64,000 bases of DNA from JAHEDT01 sp963825615 (GTDB lineage: Bacteria; Desulfobacterota; Desulfuromonadia; Desulfuromonadales; BM103), in NCBI GenBank assembly GCA_963825615.1, contig CAWGTV010000008.1, positions 806,001 through 870,000 of the forward strand, written 5' to 3'. The notes under the pieces were generated by a model. It was given only the letters and a program-made list of their open reading frames with translations. It was not told the origin of the DNA and made no database searches. Every line of letters begins with the position of its first letter. Within the stretch, counting starts at the first letter, position 1. Positions 54,408 to 63,991 of the stretch are shown here, piece by piece. The translations under genes were made by a program, and so were the position numbers.

Positions 54408-54857
54408 TCAGCTTCCATTTTGCATATTTTCCGGAATCTTGTGAATGAGATAATAGGTGAGACCCGTCGCGATAAGCACAAGGCCGGTTGCAAAAACATA
54501 CATCGAATTGAGCTCATCGTAATCAAGGATGATAATTTTTCGTGCAACCGCCATGAGTGCGGTGGCAAGTACAATTTTTACATGGATGACGTCATCGCGC
54601 AGGTAAAGAATGATGTTCTGGAATATCTCAATCGCGATGAGGACAACCATGAAGGCACCGAATGCCGCCAGGATGTCTCCAATTGTAAGGATAAACCGCG
54701 GCGGAGCGAGAAGGCGCTGGTACAGTGTCCAGCCTACGTCGACAACTCCTGATACGATGAGCAGGATCATCAGGAAGGCGAGAATCTTCAGGCTGTAGTG
54801 GATGGTTTTTTTCAAAAACCAGAGGACTTTGTCGTCCGATTTGGCTAGATATTTCAT
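54408..54857 (-). CDS. PsiE-like membrane protein
   Basis: About 149 residues from the ATG at 54857 (frame open to 54875). Four hydrophobic helices (ILAFLMILLIVSGVVDVGW, ILAAFGAFMVVLIAIEIFQ, VKIVLATALMAVARKIIIL, MYVFATGLVLIATGLTYYLI) fit the phosphate-starvation-inducible PsiE family (DUF2628/PsiE type). Inner membrane. Lies between two usp genes on the same strand. Function of the family is poorly known. Confidence 0.7.
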   Translation of the reverse strand: MKYLAKSDDKVLWFLKKTIHYSLKILAFLMILLIVSGVVDVGWTLYQRLLAPPRFILTIGDILAAFGAFMVVLIAIEIFQNIILYLRDDVIHVKIVLATALMAVARKIIILDYDELNSMYVFATGLVLIATGLTYYLIHKIPENMQNGS

Positions 54858-54910
54858 AATATGACCTGCCGTCACGCAAATAGCTTCTGCTTCATAAAGG
54901 TAATCGCAAT

Positions 54911-55845
54911 CTATACAATTACCGGTGATTCATAATCATCTGGCTTTACTGCCAGCACACTGCATTGTACCTGGGCAAGCAGTTTCTCAACCGTGTTGCC
55001 GATTAACAGTCCGGGTATACCGGAACGGCCGATAGTACCGAGTACCAGTACCTCGATCCCCATGTTTTTAAGTGCTTTTTCAATTGCTTCGTCTGTTTTT
55101 CCTTCCTTGACATGAATGTGATCCTCGCGGGGCTCGATATGTGCAGATTCCAGGAGTTTGTATATTTTCTGCTTTCCCTCACGCTCAAGCTGATCTTTCA
55201 TCTGCTGTATGTCGGCTTCGCTGAGATTAAATCGCGGTCCCCGCAGAATCAGTTCTGAAGGCAGATACCAGGAATATAAATAGTGTGCTTCCCCCTTCTC
55301 TCGCTGAGCAAGTGAATAAGCAAGTTCGACAATTTTCTTGTTGAGCTGTTTTGTCTCTGTACTGTCTGCGCCGGCATCGACTGCGCCGAGGACCCTCTTG
55401 AGTTCACCGGATCGATTGTCCTGGATTATCCATATCGGGCACGGACATTTTCTGATGAGTCTCATGGCAAGCTGGTCTATACCTTTGGGTGCAGAGCCTC
55501 GTTTCATGACCAGGTCGTGCTTGTCCTTGATCACTTTCCTGATGACAGCAAGAAAGCCTGTGCCTTGCAGAATCTCGGAAGAGACCTGGATACCATCTCC
55601 ATCTGTCGCCGGAAACAAAAATTTCTATATCTTTCTTGTGCCTGGTCAATGACCAGAGAAGTGAGTTGCTGACCCTTGTGAAAGAAGGTACGGCTGAGCT
55701 GCTCAAATGGTCCGTTTTCAATGACACGGACAACCGTTACCGCAGCGTTATTGATTCGGGCAAGGGAAATGACCTTTTCAACGACAGAATCCTCCAGGGA
55801 CGTCTCAGACTCGACGATATAGAGGATGTTTTTAAAACGTTTCAC
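54911..55845 (-). pseudogene. Universal-stress protein, frameshifted
   Basis: The first frame (from ATG 55845) reads MKRFKNILYIVESETSLEDS and AVTVVRVIENGP to ERYRNF. The second frame resumes FPATDGDGIQVSSEILQGTG and runs through LGTIGRSGIPGLLIGNTVEK, the Usp ATP-binding G-x2-G-x9-GNT/S motif, to 54911. The break is within an AAATTTTTG homopolymer near 55615-55625. Intact, this is a ~311-residue tandem Usp. Confidence 0.75.
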
Positions 55846-56215
55846 TGTAGACCCTCCAGAAACTCATCTGTTATCATTGCTGCCGGCAGGTTAAATACAT
55901 TGTTTAGGGTAAATTGATAAGACCGTCAGAACAATAAACAAGTATGGAAATAGAAAAATTGTTGATTTTGCATGCCCGACCGGCAGTTGTCTCGAGTTTT
56001 TCCCTCAGGATCTGGAACAGGATAATTACAGCAAGACAATCTCATGACTTTGATTGATAAAGGTAGGACAAAAAGCACCTGATTTTAACGCCCCAGGTTA
56101 TCAGCAGGGAAAATTCATAAATATCAGGCTCACATTACAGGGTCTGGGATAATTTTCCCGGCCTTGGCAGCACCTTTACGGTGCTGCTTCCTGTCGCCGG
56201 GAGCTGAGGTTGGAA
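55846..56215. other. Gene-free interval with hairpin
   Basis: No ORF of interest. GCAGCACC (56167-56174), TTTAC, GGTGCTGC (56180-56187) is a hairpin that may end the methyltransferase transcript on the minus strand. Confidence 0.5.
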
Positions 56216-57028
56216 TTACCCGGTTTGCTGCTTACCCCGGGCAGCCTCGTGCGGAGCGAACGGCTCGAACGGTCGGCGGTGTTTCCGGTTGAATTTTGTT
56301 TCCCAGGCCTGCAGACGCTGCAGATACTCCTTTGAGTTTTCGAATGTGACCCTCTTTTTCCCATGCGGTGTTTTTTGAGCCCATGCCCACCAGTTATCCT
56401 TTACGAGAAAGTTGGAATAGTCGGGGTGCTGCATGACAAGCAGCTGAAAAATCAGCTCTATATGCGGTTGCTCTATCTCATCTGGGCCGAGTTCAAGAAG
56501 AAAGACGCCGTCCGACTTGGTTTTTCCTTTGTCGATTTTTTTCTGGTAGGTCCACTGGAGGTCGTCGAAGACAATCCAGCCGCCCGGTTTGAGGAGCTTG
56601 TCGACCAGAAAAAAAGCGGCACCATCGATGGTCCAGTTCTTCGGGCCGTCGATGAAACAGAGGTCATAGATTGGAGCGCAGCAATTATCATAACTGTTTT
56701 CCATGATTTTCTTTTTCAGGAACCAGTTGTATCCGGTATGCTCTCTGTTTATACTGACCCATCTGCTCAGCCCGGTTGTTTCCATGAGTTCCTCGATGGA
56801 CGGTTTCTGCCATGATAAACCGGAGAGTATATCGACCGAGGTAAGTTGTCCGCTTCCAATCTCGTCAAGGGCTGCAGCGATGTAACAGCTGGATGCACCG
56901 TGGGCAAAACCAAGTTCAAGGCAATGTGCGGGCCTGTTCTCAATTACGAATCGGTAGAGGTCCTTGGCCATTTCGGACATGATGTAAGGAATTCCATCGA
57001 TCTTATTTCGAATTTCTTCAAATTTCAT
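56216..57028 (-). CDS. Class I SAM-dependent methyltransferase (Methyltransf_24/CmcI-like)
   Basis: About 270 residues from the ATG at 57028 (MKFEEIRNKI); the frame is open further but the extension is not protein-like. Rossmann motif I is CLELGFAHGASSCYIAAAL, followed by TSVDILSG (acidic motif II), YDLCFIDGPKNW and GGWIVFDDLQW. Resembles small O-methyltransferase/CmcI-type enzymes with a long basic C-terminus. Substrate unknown. Confidence 0.75.
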   Translation of the reverse strand: MKFEEIRNKIDGIPYIMSEMAKDLYRFVIENRPAHCLELGFAHGASSCYIAAALDEIGSGQLTSVDILSGLSWQKPSIEELMETTGLSRWVSINREHTGYNWFLKKKIMENSYDNCCAPIYDLCFIDGPKNWTIDGAAFFLVDKLLKPGGWIVFDDLQWTYQKKIDKGKTKSDGVFLLELGPDEIEQPHIELIFQLLVMQHPDYSNFLVKDNWWAWAQKTPHGKKRVTFENSKEYLQRLQAWETKFNRKHRRPFEPFAPHEAARGKQQTG

Positions 57029-57175
57029 CTGTGTAGTTATCAAAAAGGAGATGATTTGCCTGCGGACTGAAAAAAAAAACGGACAAGGCAAGAATGAGCT
57101 TTCTTTATCAGTCGTATCTCTTATATTTTTATTCCATGGTAACCGTCTTTATAAACAGAGCGAAGAGGACTGACA

Positions 57176-57595
57176 ATGAAATATTTGCATACAATGATAC
57201 GGGTGTTGGATCTTGACAAATCGGTGGCGTTTTTTTCCGAGAAACTTGGCCTGGTGGAAACCAGGAGAAAAGAGAATGAAGCCGGGCGCTTTACCCTGGT
57301 TTTCTTTGCCACTGCACCCGGAGAGCCTGAAATTGAGCTTACCCATAACTGGGACCAGCAGGAAGCATACAGCGAGGGCAGGAATTTTGGTCATCTCGCC
57401 TATAGCGTCGAGAATATCTATGAATACTGCACCATGCTGATGGATAAAGGGGTGACAATTCTCCGGCCGCCAAGAGATGGCTACATGGCTTTTATTCGGA
57501 CACCTGACCAGATTTCAATCGAATTGCTGCAGCAGGGGGATCGACTGCCGGTCCAGGAGCCGTGGGCATCAATGGAAAACAAGGGAGCCTGGTAG
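57176..57595 (+). CDS. Glyoxalase I-like (lactoylglutathione lyase, VOC) protein
   Basis: 139 residues, GAAGAGGAC upstream of ATG. The VOC fold opens MKYLHTMIRVLDLDKSVAFF; metal ligands are likely His5, Glu in PEIELTHNW, His in NFGHLAYSVE and Glu in ISIELLQQG, the H-E-H-E pattern of GloA. It would detoxify methylglyoxal-thiol adducts. Divergent from the methyltransferase; its stop is two bases from the convergent HD-GYP stop. Confidence 0.85.
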   Translation: MKYLHTMIRVLDLDKSVAFFSEKLGLVETRRKENEAGRFTLVFFATAPGEPEIELTHNWDQQEAYSEGRNFGHLAYSVENIYEYCTMLMDKGVTILRPPRDGYMAFIRTPDQISIELLQQGDRLPVQEPWASMENKGAW

Positions 57596-57596
57596 C

Positions 57597-58976
57597 TCAT
57601 TCGCTGACCATACCCTGTACTAATTCAGCAACGAAAAGGTTCCTGTGCTCACCTGCGGCCAGATTCATCAGCTGCTGGTCGGTGACAGGGATCTCATTTC
57701 CCTCCCGATCGTGGGTGATCTGTATGCGGGGCCGGTCTATTTGCGGACCGACGTTGCTGACGATACCCTTGCTTCCATCAGACAGGATAACACGGTTGCC
57801 GGCCGGATAGAGCCCGACAGCCGAGATGAAGGAAGCCAGCAGCGCAGGATGGAAGCCTCCTCTATCGTTGAGCATGATGCTGAATGTCATATGAGGGGTC
57901 AGCGGAGGTTTATAGGGGCGTGCAGCGGTAAGGGCCTCAAACGCATCACAGATCTGAAGCACAGAGGTTATCGGGTGTCGGGCCGCCCAGGCTGGCTGCC
58001 TGGGGTAGCCGGAGCCGTCATGCCTGATATGGTGTCCCCAGGCTGCGGCAATATCCAGGGGAGTGGTATTCTTCTGCCCCAGCAGAATTTCCGCTCCCAT
58101 CTGTGAATGTGCCATCATCAAGGCGAATTCTTCCTTGTTCAATTTGCCCGGTTTGTAGAGAATGTCGTCTGGAATTTTACTTTTACCGACATCGTGAAGC
58201 AGTCCGGCCGTGCCGATCGAAAGGAGTACGTCCTCGCCCCAGTTGAATGAGTTTGCAAGAAATACCGCCAGTGCCGCAACCCGGACTGAATGCCCCACCG
58301 TATAGGTGTCATAATCGGGGTAATGGACGTGCTGCATCATGTCAGAAAATCGGGTCTGGGTGAAGTGCAGCATATATTCACTGACGGATCTCGTGTTGTC
58401 GATATCTATGTCGTTGCCGCTGGCCACATCCCCGTGTGCCTGGGCAACCGCGTCAAACAAAGCCTGGTAAATCAAGGTTGGCGAGTGAATGAAGTCGCCG
58501 CTGTCCTGACCATGCCAGGCGGTCTGCTGGTCTCGCGTCATGGCGCCGGAGGGTCCGACATACTGATGGGCTATTTCGATATTGTAGATATCTCTTGAGA
58601 CCAGCAGTTCCCGTGCTTCCTGAATGTTTTCGACAGGCGCGGTAAGATCGAGGGTAAGGTTCAGAAAGGCCTTGAATTCAGACTCGGCGGTCTGGCTTGA
58701 AAAAGCAATTCCTCCACATCTGAGTTTTGCAGCGAAGTTGATAAGTTGTCGACCGACGATGGAGGGTCCGACAAGATTTCTTCCTTCGAAAACAAGATTG
58801 TTGTCAATTATCCCGATGAAGAGTTTGTCGATTTCGTTTTCAACACAGAACTCTCTGAGCTTTTTCATGAAATCGATCGTCAGCGTTTCAACTTTCGGGT
58901 GTGCTCCAAAGTAGAGCTTGCGGGTGGAAATGGTTCTGCAGAGCAGGATTAACAGCGTGTTCAGATTATCATACAT
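57597..58976 (-). CDS. HD-GYP domain protein (c-di-GMP phosphodiesterase type)
   Basis: 459 residues. The N-terminal ~150 residues form a domain (LCRTISTRKLYFGAHPKVE, IGIIDNNLVFEGRNL) also present at the start of the neighbouring 639-residue protein. The HD-GYP domain at ~210-400 has GHSVRVAALAVFLA, LLHDVGKSKIPDDILYKPG, the second histidine pair as WGHHIRHDGSGYP, and DAFEALTAARPYK. The HD and GYP motifs are present, but HHxxHDG replaces the usual HHExxDG. Likely hydrolyses or senses c-di-GMP. Confidence 0.88.
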   Translation of the reverse strand: MYDNLNTLLILLCRTISTRKLYFGAHPKVETLTIDFMKKLREFCVENEIDKLFIGIIDNNLVFEGRNLVGPSIVGRQLINFAAKLRCGGIAFSSQTAESEFKAFLNLTLDLTAPVENIQEARELLVSRDIYNIEIAHQYVGPSGAMTRDQQTAWHGQDSGDFIHSPTLIYQALFDAVAQAHGDVASGNDIDIDNTRSVSEYMLHFTQTRFSDMMQHVHYPDYDTYTVGHSVRVAALAVFLANSFNWGEDVLLSIGTAGLLHDVGKSKIPDDILYKPGKLNKEEFALMMAHSQMGAEILLGQKNTTPLDIAAAWGHHIRHDGSGYPRQPAWAARHPITSVLQICDAFEALTAARPYKPPLTPHMTFSIMLNDRGGFHPALLASFISAVGLYPAGNRVILSDGSKGIVSNVGPQIDRPRIQITHDREGNEIPVTDQQLMNLAAGEHRNLFVAELVQGMVSE

Positions 58977-58987
58977 AGTTCGTAATC

Positions 58988-60907
58988 CTAGCGTTTCCTC
59001 GTACCTGCCCGAAGCGCCTGTTCAGCAGCCTTCCTGCACTCTGTCGGCCACTCGGGAATAAAGAGCAGTTTCTTTTCTCTTGCTATCTGGTTGAGCAGGG
59101 CCCGGGTTTCGCTGGTCTGCAGCTGCGCCAGTGCGCTGATGGTGCCCGGTACCCAGGATTCCTCCCGCTTTTCCTCGGGGAGTTGAGGCAAAGATGCTGC
59201 GATGATCTTGGCGGCAACAGTCTTGAGGGCAGCAGGCAGCGACGCCTGTGCGGTCTGCCGCAGGTATGAATACAAAAAGACTTTATGCTCCTGTTGCGAG
59301 AGGTCAAGCAATGGAACAACGGCCTTGCTCAGCCAGTCGGGTGGATTTCTCCTGAGTCCGCCCAGTACGCGCTCTCCGATGTATGGCGCGATATCTGTTT
59401 TATAGAGGAAAGCAAAAAACGGGTAGCAGCGCCGCGGCACCGAGGTGAAAATATCCGGAGCAATTGTATTATCCTGATACGATTCCAGCAGTTGAAGCTG
59501 CGGCAGTGCAGACAGCATCTCTTCTGTTGAAAGATTGGCTGCGTACTGGCAGAGGTATTGATATGACTGCTGATCCACATTACTGCCGTTTACCAGTATT
59601 TCGTTGACCACAAAGGGCCAGAGCGTTCTGCCTTCATTTGCGTCGCAGAGCTGGCTGGTCAGGAAGAAGAGATGCAGCGAGTTTTCATGTTTTGATTTGC
59701 GCAGCGGTTCAACCAGCAGTTTGACCGTAGAAGAAATCCGCGCCTTTTTCCCCTGGCGCACAATGATGTGCAGTCCGGAACTGAGGACTTCCCATTTTGA
59801 GCTGGAGAGTTTTGAGGACAGTATTTCCCTGAAAACCTGCTGCATTCGAATCTGTGTATGAAGCGTCTGGTCATGCTGCGCCAGCTGCATCAGAATCGAC
59901 AGGGTTTCATCCTGTTCAGACGTTTCGGGAATACTTTGCAGAATCCTGGGGTGCAACCTGTTTTTAGAGGTAAATTCCTGGATCTGGTCGATGGTCATGC
60001 TCGGCGTATCAGGAAATATTCTGCCGCCGACATCTTCATCTTCGGCAATTTCCATGTCAGCATCGGACAGCGGTCTCCTGATGATCGAAACAATGAGGTT
60101 GATGGATTCCTGAGATTTCTTGTCTTTTGTTTCTTTTTCGAGCTTCCTGAGGATAGAGGCAAGGGCATTGATATTGGTGTGCGTGGTTACCCGGTTTCTG
60201 ATATCGTCATCGCCTTTTTTATCAAAGCTGACCGCCCTTGCGAGAAGACGTGCGACGTCATCCCAGGATGCATGGGGCAGGAGACTGAGATCAACATCAC
60301 TTTCACTGAGACGGGCCGGCAGCGAGTCCAGAAGCTCCCTGCACTGATTGATTTCATCTTCTTTTAAACCGTAGGAAGCCAGAGAAGCGATAAAAGAGGA
60401 TATATTTTCCGTTGCCTGACCTGATGAATCGTCGGAAATGGAACCATCATCCCGGGCAAGAAACTCCTTGAGTTTGACATCAATGGAGTGAGGGAACTGG
60501 TCGACCTCAATCCGGGCAAACTGTTTTGCGGCGATAATTTCTGCTTTGAAAGAAAGCATCTTTCTGACAAATACGTGCAGCTCGTCCATGGTGATCTCCC
60601 GGGCGATGGTGATCGCTGTTATACCGAGAGTGGACAGCATGCTTTTTAGCTCCTGGACAAACGGGTGGTTGGGATCAATATCAACGCCTTCGACCATCAG
60701 GGTATTCCCATGATCCTGGATGACCACTGCCGGGTTGTCTCCTGCCAGGGCGCCCAGCAACAGCATAAAACGGTTGGTTGCCTTGTCCAGTATGGCATGG
60801 CCCTTCGGGTAGTAGATGCCTATTTTGAAAAGACGTTGTAGAGAACTGATAAATTCGTTGAGCGTTGCCGGGTCGGCAAGCGATTCATGATGATTCTGTA
60901 GACTCAT
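58988..60907 (-). CDS. Large helical protein sharing the HD-GYP partner's N-terminal domain
   Basis: 639 residues. Residues ~15-145 (SLQRLFKIGIYYPKGHAILD, VIQDHGNTLMVEGVDI, TLGITAITIAREITMDEL) look like the same fold as the N-terminus of the HD-GYP protein, 11 bp downstream of it in the same operon. The remainder is alpha-helical, HEAT-like. No catalytic motif. Probably a scaffold or sensor partner of the HD-GYP enzyme. Confidence 0.6.
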   Translation of the reverse strand: MSLQNHHESLADPATLNEFISSLQRLFKIGIYYPKGHAILDKATNRFMLLLGALAGDNPAVVIQDHGNTLMVEGVDIDPNHPFVQELKSMLSTLGITAITIAREITMDELHVFVRKMLSFKAEIIAAKQFARIEVDQFPHSIDVKLKEFLARDDGSISDDSSGQATENISSFIASLASYGLKEDEINQCRELLDSLPARLSESDVDLSLLPHASWDDVARLLARAVSFDKKGDDDIRNRVTTHTNINALASILRKLEKETKDKKSQESINLIVSIIRRPLSDADMEIAEDEDVGGRIFPDTPSMTIDQIQEFTSKNRLHPRILQSIPETSEQDETLSILMQLAQHDQTLHTQIRMQQVFREILSSKLSSSKWEVLSSGLHIIVRQGKKARISSTVKLLVEPLRKSKHENSLHLFFLTSQLCDANEGRTLWPFVVNEILVNGSNVDQQSYQYLCQYAANLSTEEMLSALPQLQLLESYQDNTIAPDIFTSVPRRCYPFFAFLYKTDIAPYIGERVLGGLRRNPPDWLSKAVVPLLDLSQQEHKVFLYSYLRQTAQASLPAALKTVAAKIIAASLPQLPEEKREESWVPGTISALAQLQTSETRALLNQIAREKKLLFIPEWPTECRKAAEQALRAGTRKR

Positions 60908-61305
60908 AATAACGCATGGATGGTGTTGACGGAATGGCCCGTTACGGTATAAAATTACGTGATTCAGCCAGGATAACCAATGCGATTGATACCCTAATGA
61001 TAATAGGGATTAGAAAAAAAAGCTATTCATTAAAAAATAGCAGTTAATTAGGAATAATGGTGTAATATACTGAAATTATTAATTGCTTGAGCCCAAATGA
61101 GGCTCTCTGGTTTATAAAATCACTGGTCGCACGAGCATTGGTCTGTTTATATCTGCTACAGGCCGCGATGAATCAGGAGCAGCTTTATCCGCGGGCATAA
61201 ATATCAGTTGAAAACTGTTAAAATGCGCTGAAACCCATTATACTTTTATGGATGAGCCCTGAATTGATCGGGCATTTTCCAACCGGGTTTGAACGGTGAG
61301 GAACC
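60908..61305. other. Divergent intergenic region of the signalling cluster
   Basis: AT-rich and gene-free. Holds short inverted repeats GCTATT/AATAGC (61021-61039) and CCCTA/TAGGG (61000-61014). Probably carries divergent promoters for the genes at 60907 (minus) and 61306 (plus). GGTGAGGAACC precedes the ATG at 61306. Confidence 0.45.
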
Positions 61306-62712
61306 ATGGAGATAGACAAAAAAAAGCAGGAACAAGCCCTGGCTAAAGCAAAGTCCATACTCTCAGATGCAGAGAAGAAACGGGAGGCCAGCCGTGTTGA
61401 AAAAGGTGTGCAGCTGTTTATGCAGGGCAGGTTTGATTCGCTTTATAATGATGAGCTCGTTGAAAATCTCGCCTCCTACATACTCAACAAATATGTGCTT
61501 GATGAAAAACAGGGAGCCTGCGAGATACTCGAAAAAATCGGCGAAAGCCTGTCCAGCAAGGATGTTGCCGTACGTGAACGCTCCCTGATGATTCTCTCTG
61601 TTTTTTCTGAAATCATCATAGAAGAGGATTTCAAAGATTTTCAGGGGATTTTGTCTGGCATTCTCGTTGAATGGCTGCAGTCGGAGGATGAATTTATCGC
61701 CGGGTTTGAGTCGCTCTGCTCACAGCTTCAGAAAATTATTCTGAACATGCTCTACAGCGAACAATGGCTTGAGGTCGAAAACCACATCGCCGTCCTGCAG
61801 CGGATGGCTGCAGGAGATATTGAAAAGCCAAATTTGATCCGGGGTATCGTCGTCAAGCTTTATGAAAATCTGGCCGAGCCTGATATTCTTGACAATCTGG
61901 TCCAGGTCTACCTCGATGAAAATGACGACAGACGTGAGGTGGCTGAGAATCTGCTGGTACATCTTGGTCGATTTACCGCCATGTTCCTGGTCCAGAAGAT
62001 GATCTATTCGAGCAGCAAAGAGGAGCGTTTTGCGCTCATCGAACTGATCCCCCGCGTCGGAGAGGTGACGGTTCCGGTACTTGTCGCGTGCCTGGAGGAA
62101 AAACCACAATGGTTTGTAATCCGGAATGTTATTTTTATCATTTCCCGACTGGAGGATACGGAATTATACGCTGTTGTCGAGCCCTATTTGACCTATAACG
62201 ATATACGGGTTCAGCAGCAGGTGGTCAACTGCATTGAAATGCTGGGCGGGACCCAGATGCGGAAGCGTCTGATGACTGCGTTGACGCTGGTGAATGACGA
62301 TCTTAAAGGACAGATTATAAACCAGCTGGGGCAATACAGTGACAGCGATGTCGGCGAGGCTTATCTCAGCCTGCTTGAAAACAGGCAGAACATTGCTCGT
62401 CACGTCCAGGACGATCTGGTGTTGAAGTTGTGTATCAGAATAAAATATTTCGCCTCAGCCCGAGCTATTTCCTGCCTGATGGACCTGGTGCAGGAACGGC
62501 GGAAACGCTACGGGCCGCGGGACAGGATTGTTACTGAAGCATCCGCCTCGCTTCAGGCTCTGGAATTGAATGCAGTCGAGCATAGCCCCGATGGCAATGA
62601 GGGTGATGAAAGCAGACCTGACACTGATTTTCCGAATGAAGAGGATGGCGGTGATGACGACATAGCAATGCAGATCAGCGAAGATGAGAGAGATATCGCT
62701 GTTCAGCAGTGA
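61306..62712 (+). CDS. HEAT-repeat-like protein
   Basis: 468 residues. A charged N-terminal helix (KKKQEQALAKAKSILSDAEK) is followed by repeated two-helix units typical of HEAT/armadillo arrays, e.g. REVAENLLVHLGRFTAMFLV, ALIELIPRVGEVTVPVLVAC, VQQQVVNCIEMLGGTQMRKR. The tail is strongly acidic (NEGDESRPDTDFPNEEDGGD). A scaffold by appearance. Divergent from the HD-GYP operon; the next gene overlaps its stop. Confidence 0.65.
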   Translation: MEIDKKKQEQALAKAKSILSDAEKKREASRVEKGVQLFMQGRFDSLYNDELVENLASYILNKYVLDEKQGACEILEKIGESLSSKDVAVRERSLMILSVFSEIIIEEDFKDFQGILSGILVEWLQSEDEFIAGFESLCSQLQKIILNMLYSEQWLEVENHIAVLQRMAAGDIEKPNLIRGIVVKLYENLAEPDILDNLVQVYLDENDDRREVAENLLVHLGRFTAMFLVQKMIYSSSKEERFALIELIPRVGEVTVPVLVACLEEKPQWFVIRNVIFIISRLEDTELYAVVEPYLTYNDIRVQQQVVNCIEMLGGTQMRKRLMTALTLVNDDLKGQIINQLGQYSDSDVGEAYLSLLENRQNIARHVQDDLVLKLCIRIKYFASARAISCLMDLVQERRKRYGPRDRIVTEASASLQALELNAVEHSPDGNEGDESRPDTDFPNEEDGGDDDIAMQISEDERDIAVQQ

Positions 62713-62716
62713 TGAG

Positions 62717-63614
62717 ATGGAGAATATTTCGTCCGGAGGAGATATTTCCGGAACACTGACGGTGTCAGCTTTTGATGATGATTCCGTAGAGGCCGGGAAA
62801 ACCGCTCTTGACGACGTCTCCACGCGTCAGCCGGCAGCAGCATCTGATGATATGGAGCAAACTCTATGAACCGATGGACGGTGACCAGACCGATAGATTT
62901 TTCAAACTGCTGAAAACGCAGACCTATAAAGCTGATGATGAGATCGTCAGCCGGGGTGATGAGGTTACCGACATTTTTTTCATCGACGGCGGTATTGCAG
63001 GACTGACCTATGTTAATGATGACAAGAATGAAATTTTTCTGACGAGCCTTCAGACAGGAGATTTGATCGGCAGTGAGGGTATGATCCAGGATTTCAAATG
63101 GACCGTCTCCTTTTCTGCCCAGACAAATCTGCGGGTACGGGTTCTCGACCGGAAAAGTTTTAGAAAACTTGCAGAACAATACCCCGACCTCTCTGAAGAA
63201 CTTCATTATTACTGCAATCACTATGATGTGCTGCCCTATCTTCTTAACCTGACAGAAAAGGACAGTGCGAAACCGCTCGGCGGGGATATTACTGTTACCA
63301 CCACGATGCCTCTGCTTCGTGACTCATCGGGGGAGGTTGCCGAAAGCCCCGAAGCGGGATCGTTGCAGTTTATTGCTTGTGGTGGATATTGTTTCACCCT
63401 GCCGTATGTTCACGAGGATAATGCGGAAGCCATCCTGGGACGGCAGGTTGCCTCGCAGGTGCGGTTGAGTGGTGGGGAGGAAAAAAAATGCTTCGGGGTG
63501 ATTGCCGGTGCCGGTTCTCATTCTCGGGATGATCAGGTGCTCTTTGTCTACGTGAAGTTTTACCATCCGCTGATCAAGGCGGATTATAATTGCTCAGTTG
63601 TCGATATCATGTGA
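62717..63614 (+). CDS. Cyclic-nucleotide-binding-domain protein (start uncertain, possible frameshift)
   Basis: The clear part is frame 62808-63614: a Crp-type cNMP-binding barrel (YKADDEIVSRGDEVTDIFFI, GLTYVNDDKNEIFLTSLQTG, DLIGSEGMIQ, LRVRVLDRKSFRKLAEQYPD) and an unrecognised C-terminal ~120 residues. No DNA-binding domain is seen. This frame lacks a good start (TTG at 62808 or ATG at 62850). An upstream frame from ATG 62717 (MENISSGGDISGTLTVSAFD) overlaps and ends at 62869. The two may be one protein with a +1 indel near 62850. Confidence 0.6.
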
Positions 63615-63712
63615 TGCAACCCGGCTTCCCCGCCGCTCTTGCCTCGTGACGTTAACCTGATCTGTAGGCAGTGCCGGGCCTATAGTCGGATCAGTACAAT
63701 TCATTCAGGTAT

Positions 63713-63991
63713 ATGTCCGGGACTGCGGTAGAAAATACTCAATCGTTACAAAACTACCTATGGGATGGAGTATGGCAAATGGAAAAAAATCAGGATAGAA
63801 TTGGAGCTCGGCTTGTTAACGCGCTTAAAGACCCGCAACATTCCGAGAGCCAGGAAAGTTTTGCCAAAGCACTGGAGTTGACAAAAGCGTATGCAGGCTC
63901 AGGGGCTGTTACGCATTTTGGTGCGGTTGCCAGGCTTTTTTATGACTTATTCGAGATGTTTGAAACCGGCAGGGACCCCAGAGAAAAATGA
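63713..63991 (+). CDS. Hypothetical protein (92 aa)
   Basis: Begins MSGTAVENTQSLQNYLWDGV; the rest is helical with ALELTKAYAGSGAVTHFGAV. The start is weakly supported (ATG at 63713; a second at 63779). No domain recognised. Same strand as the cNMP-binding gene, 98 bp away. Confidence 0.45.
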   Translation: MSGTAVENTQSLQNYLWDGVWQMEKNQDRIGARLVNALKDPQHSESQESFAKALELTKAYAGSGAVTHFGAVARLFYDLFEMFETGRDPREK

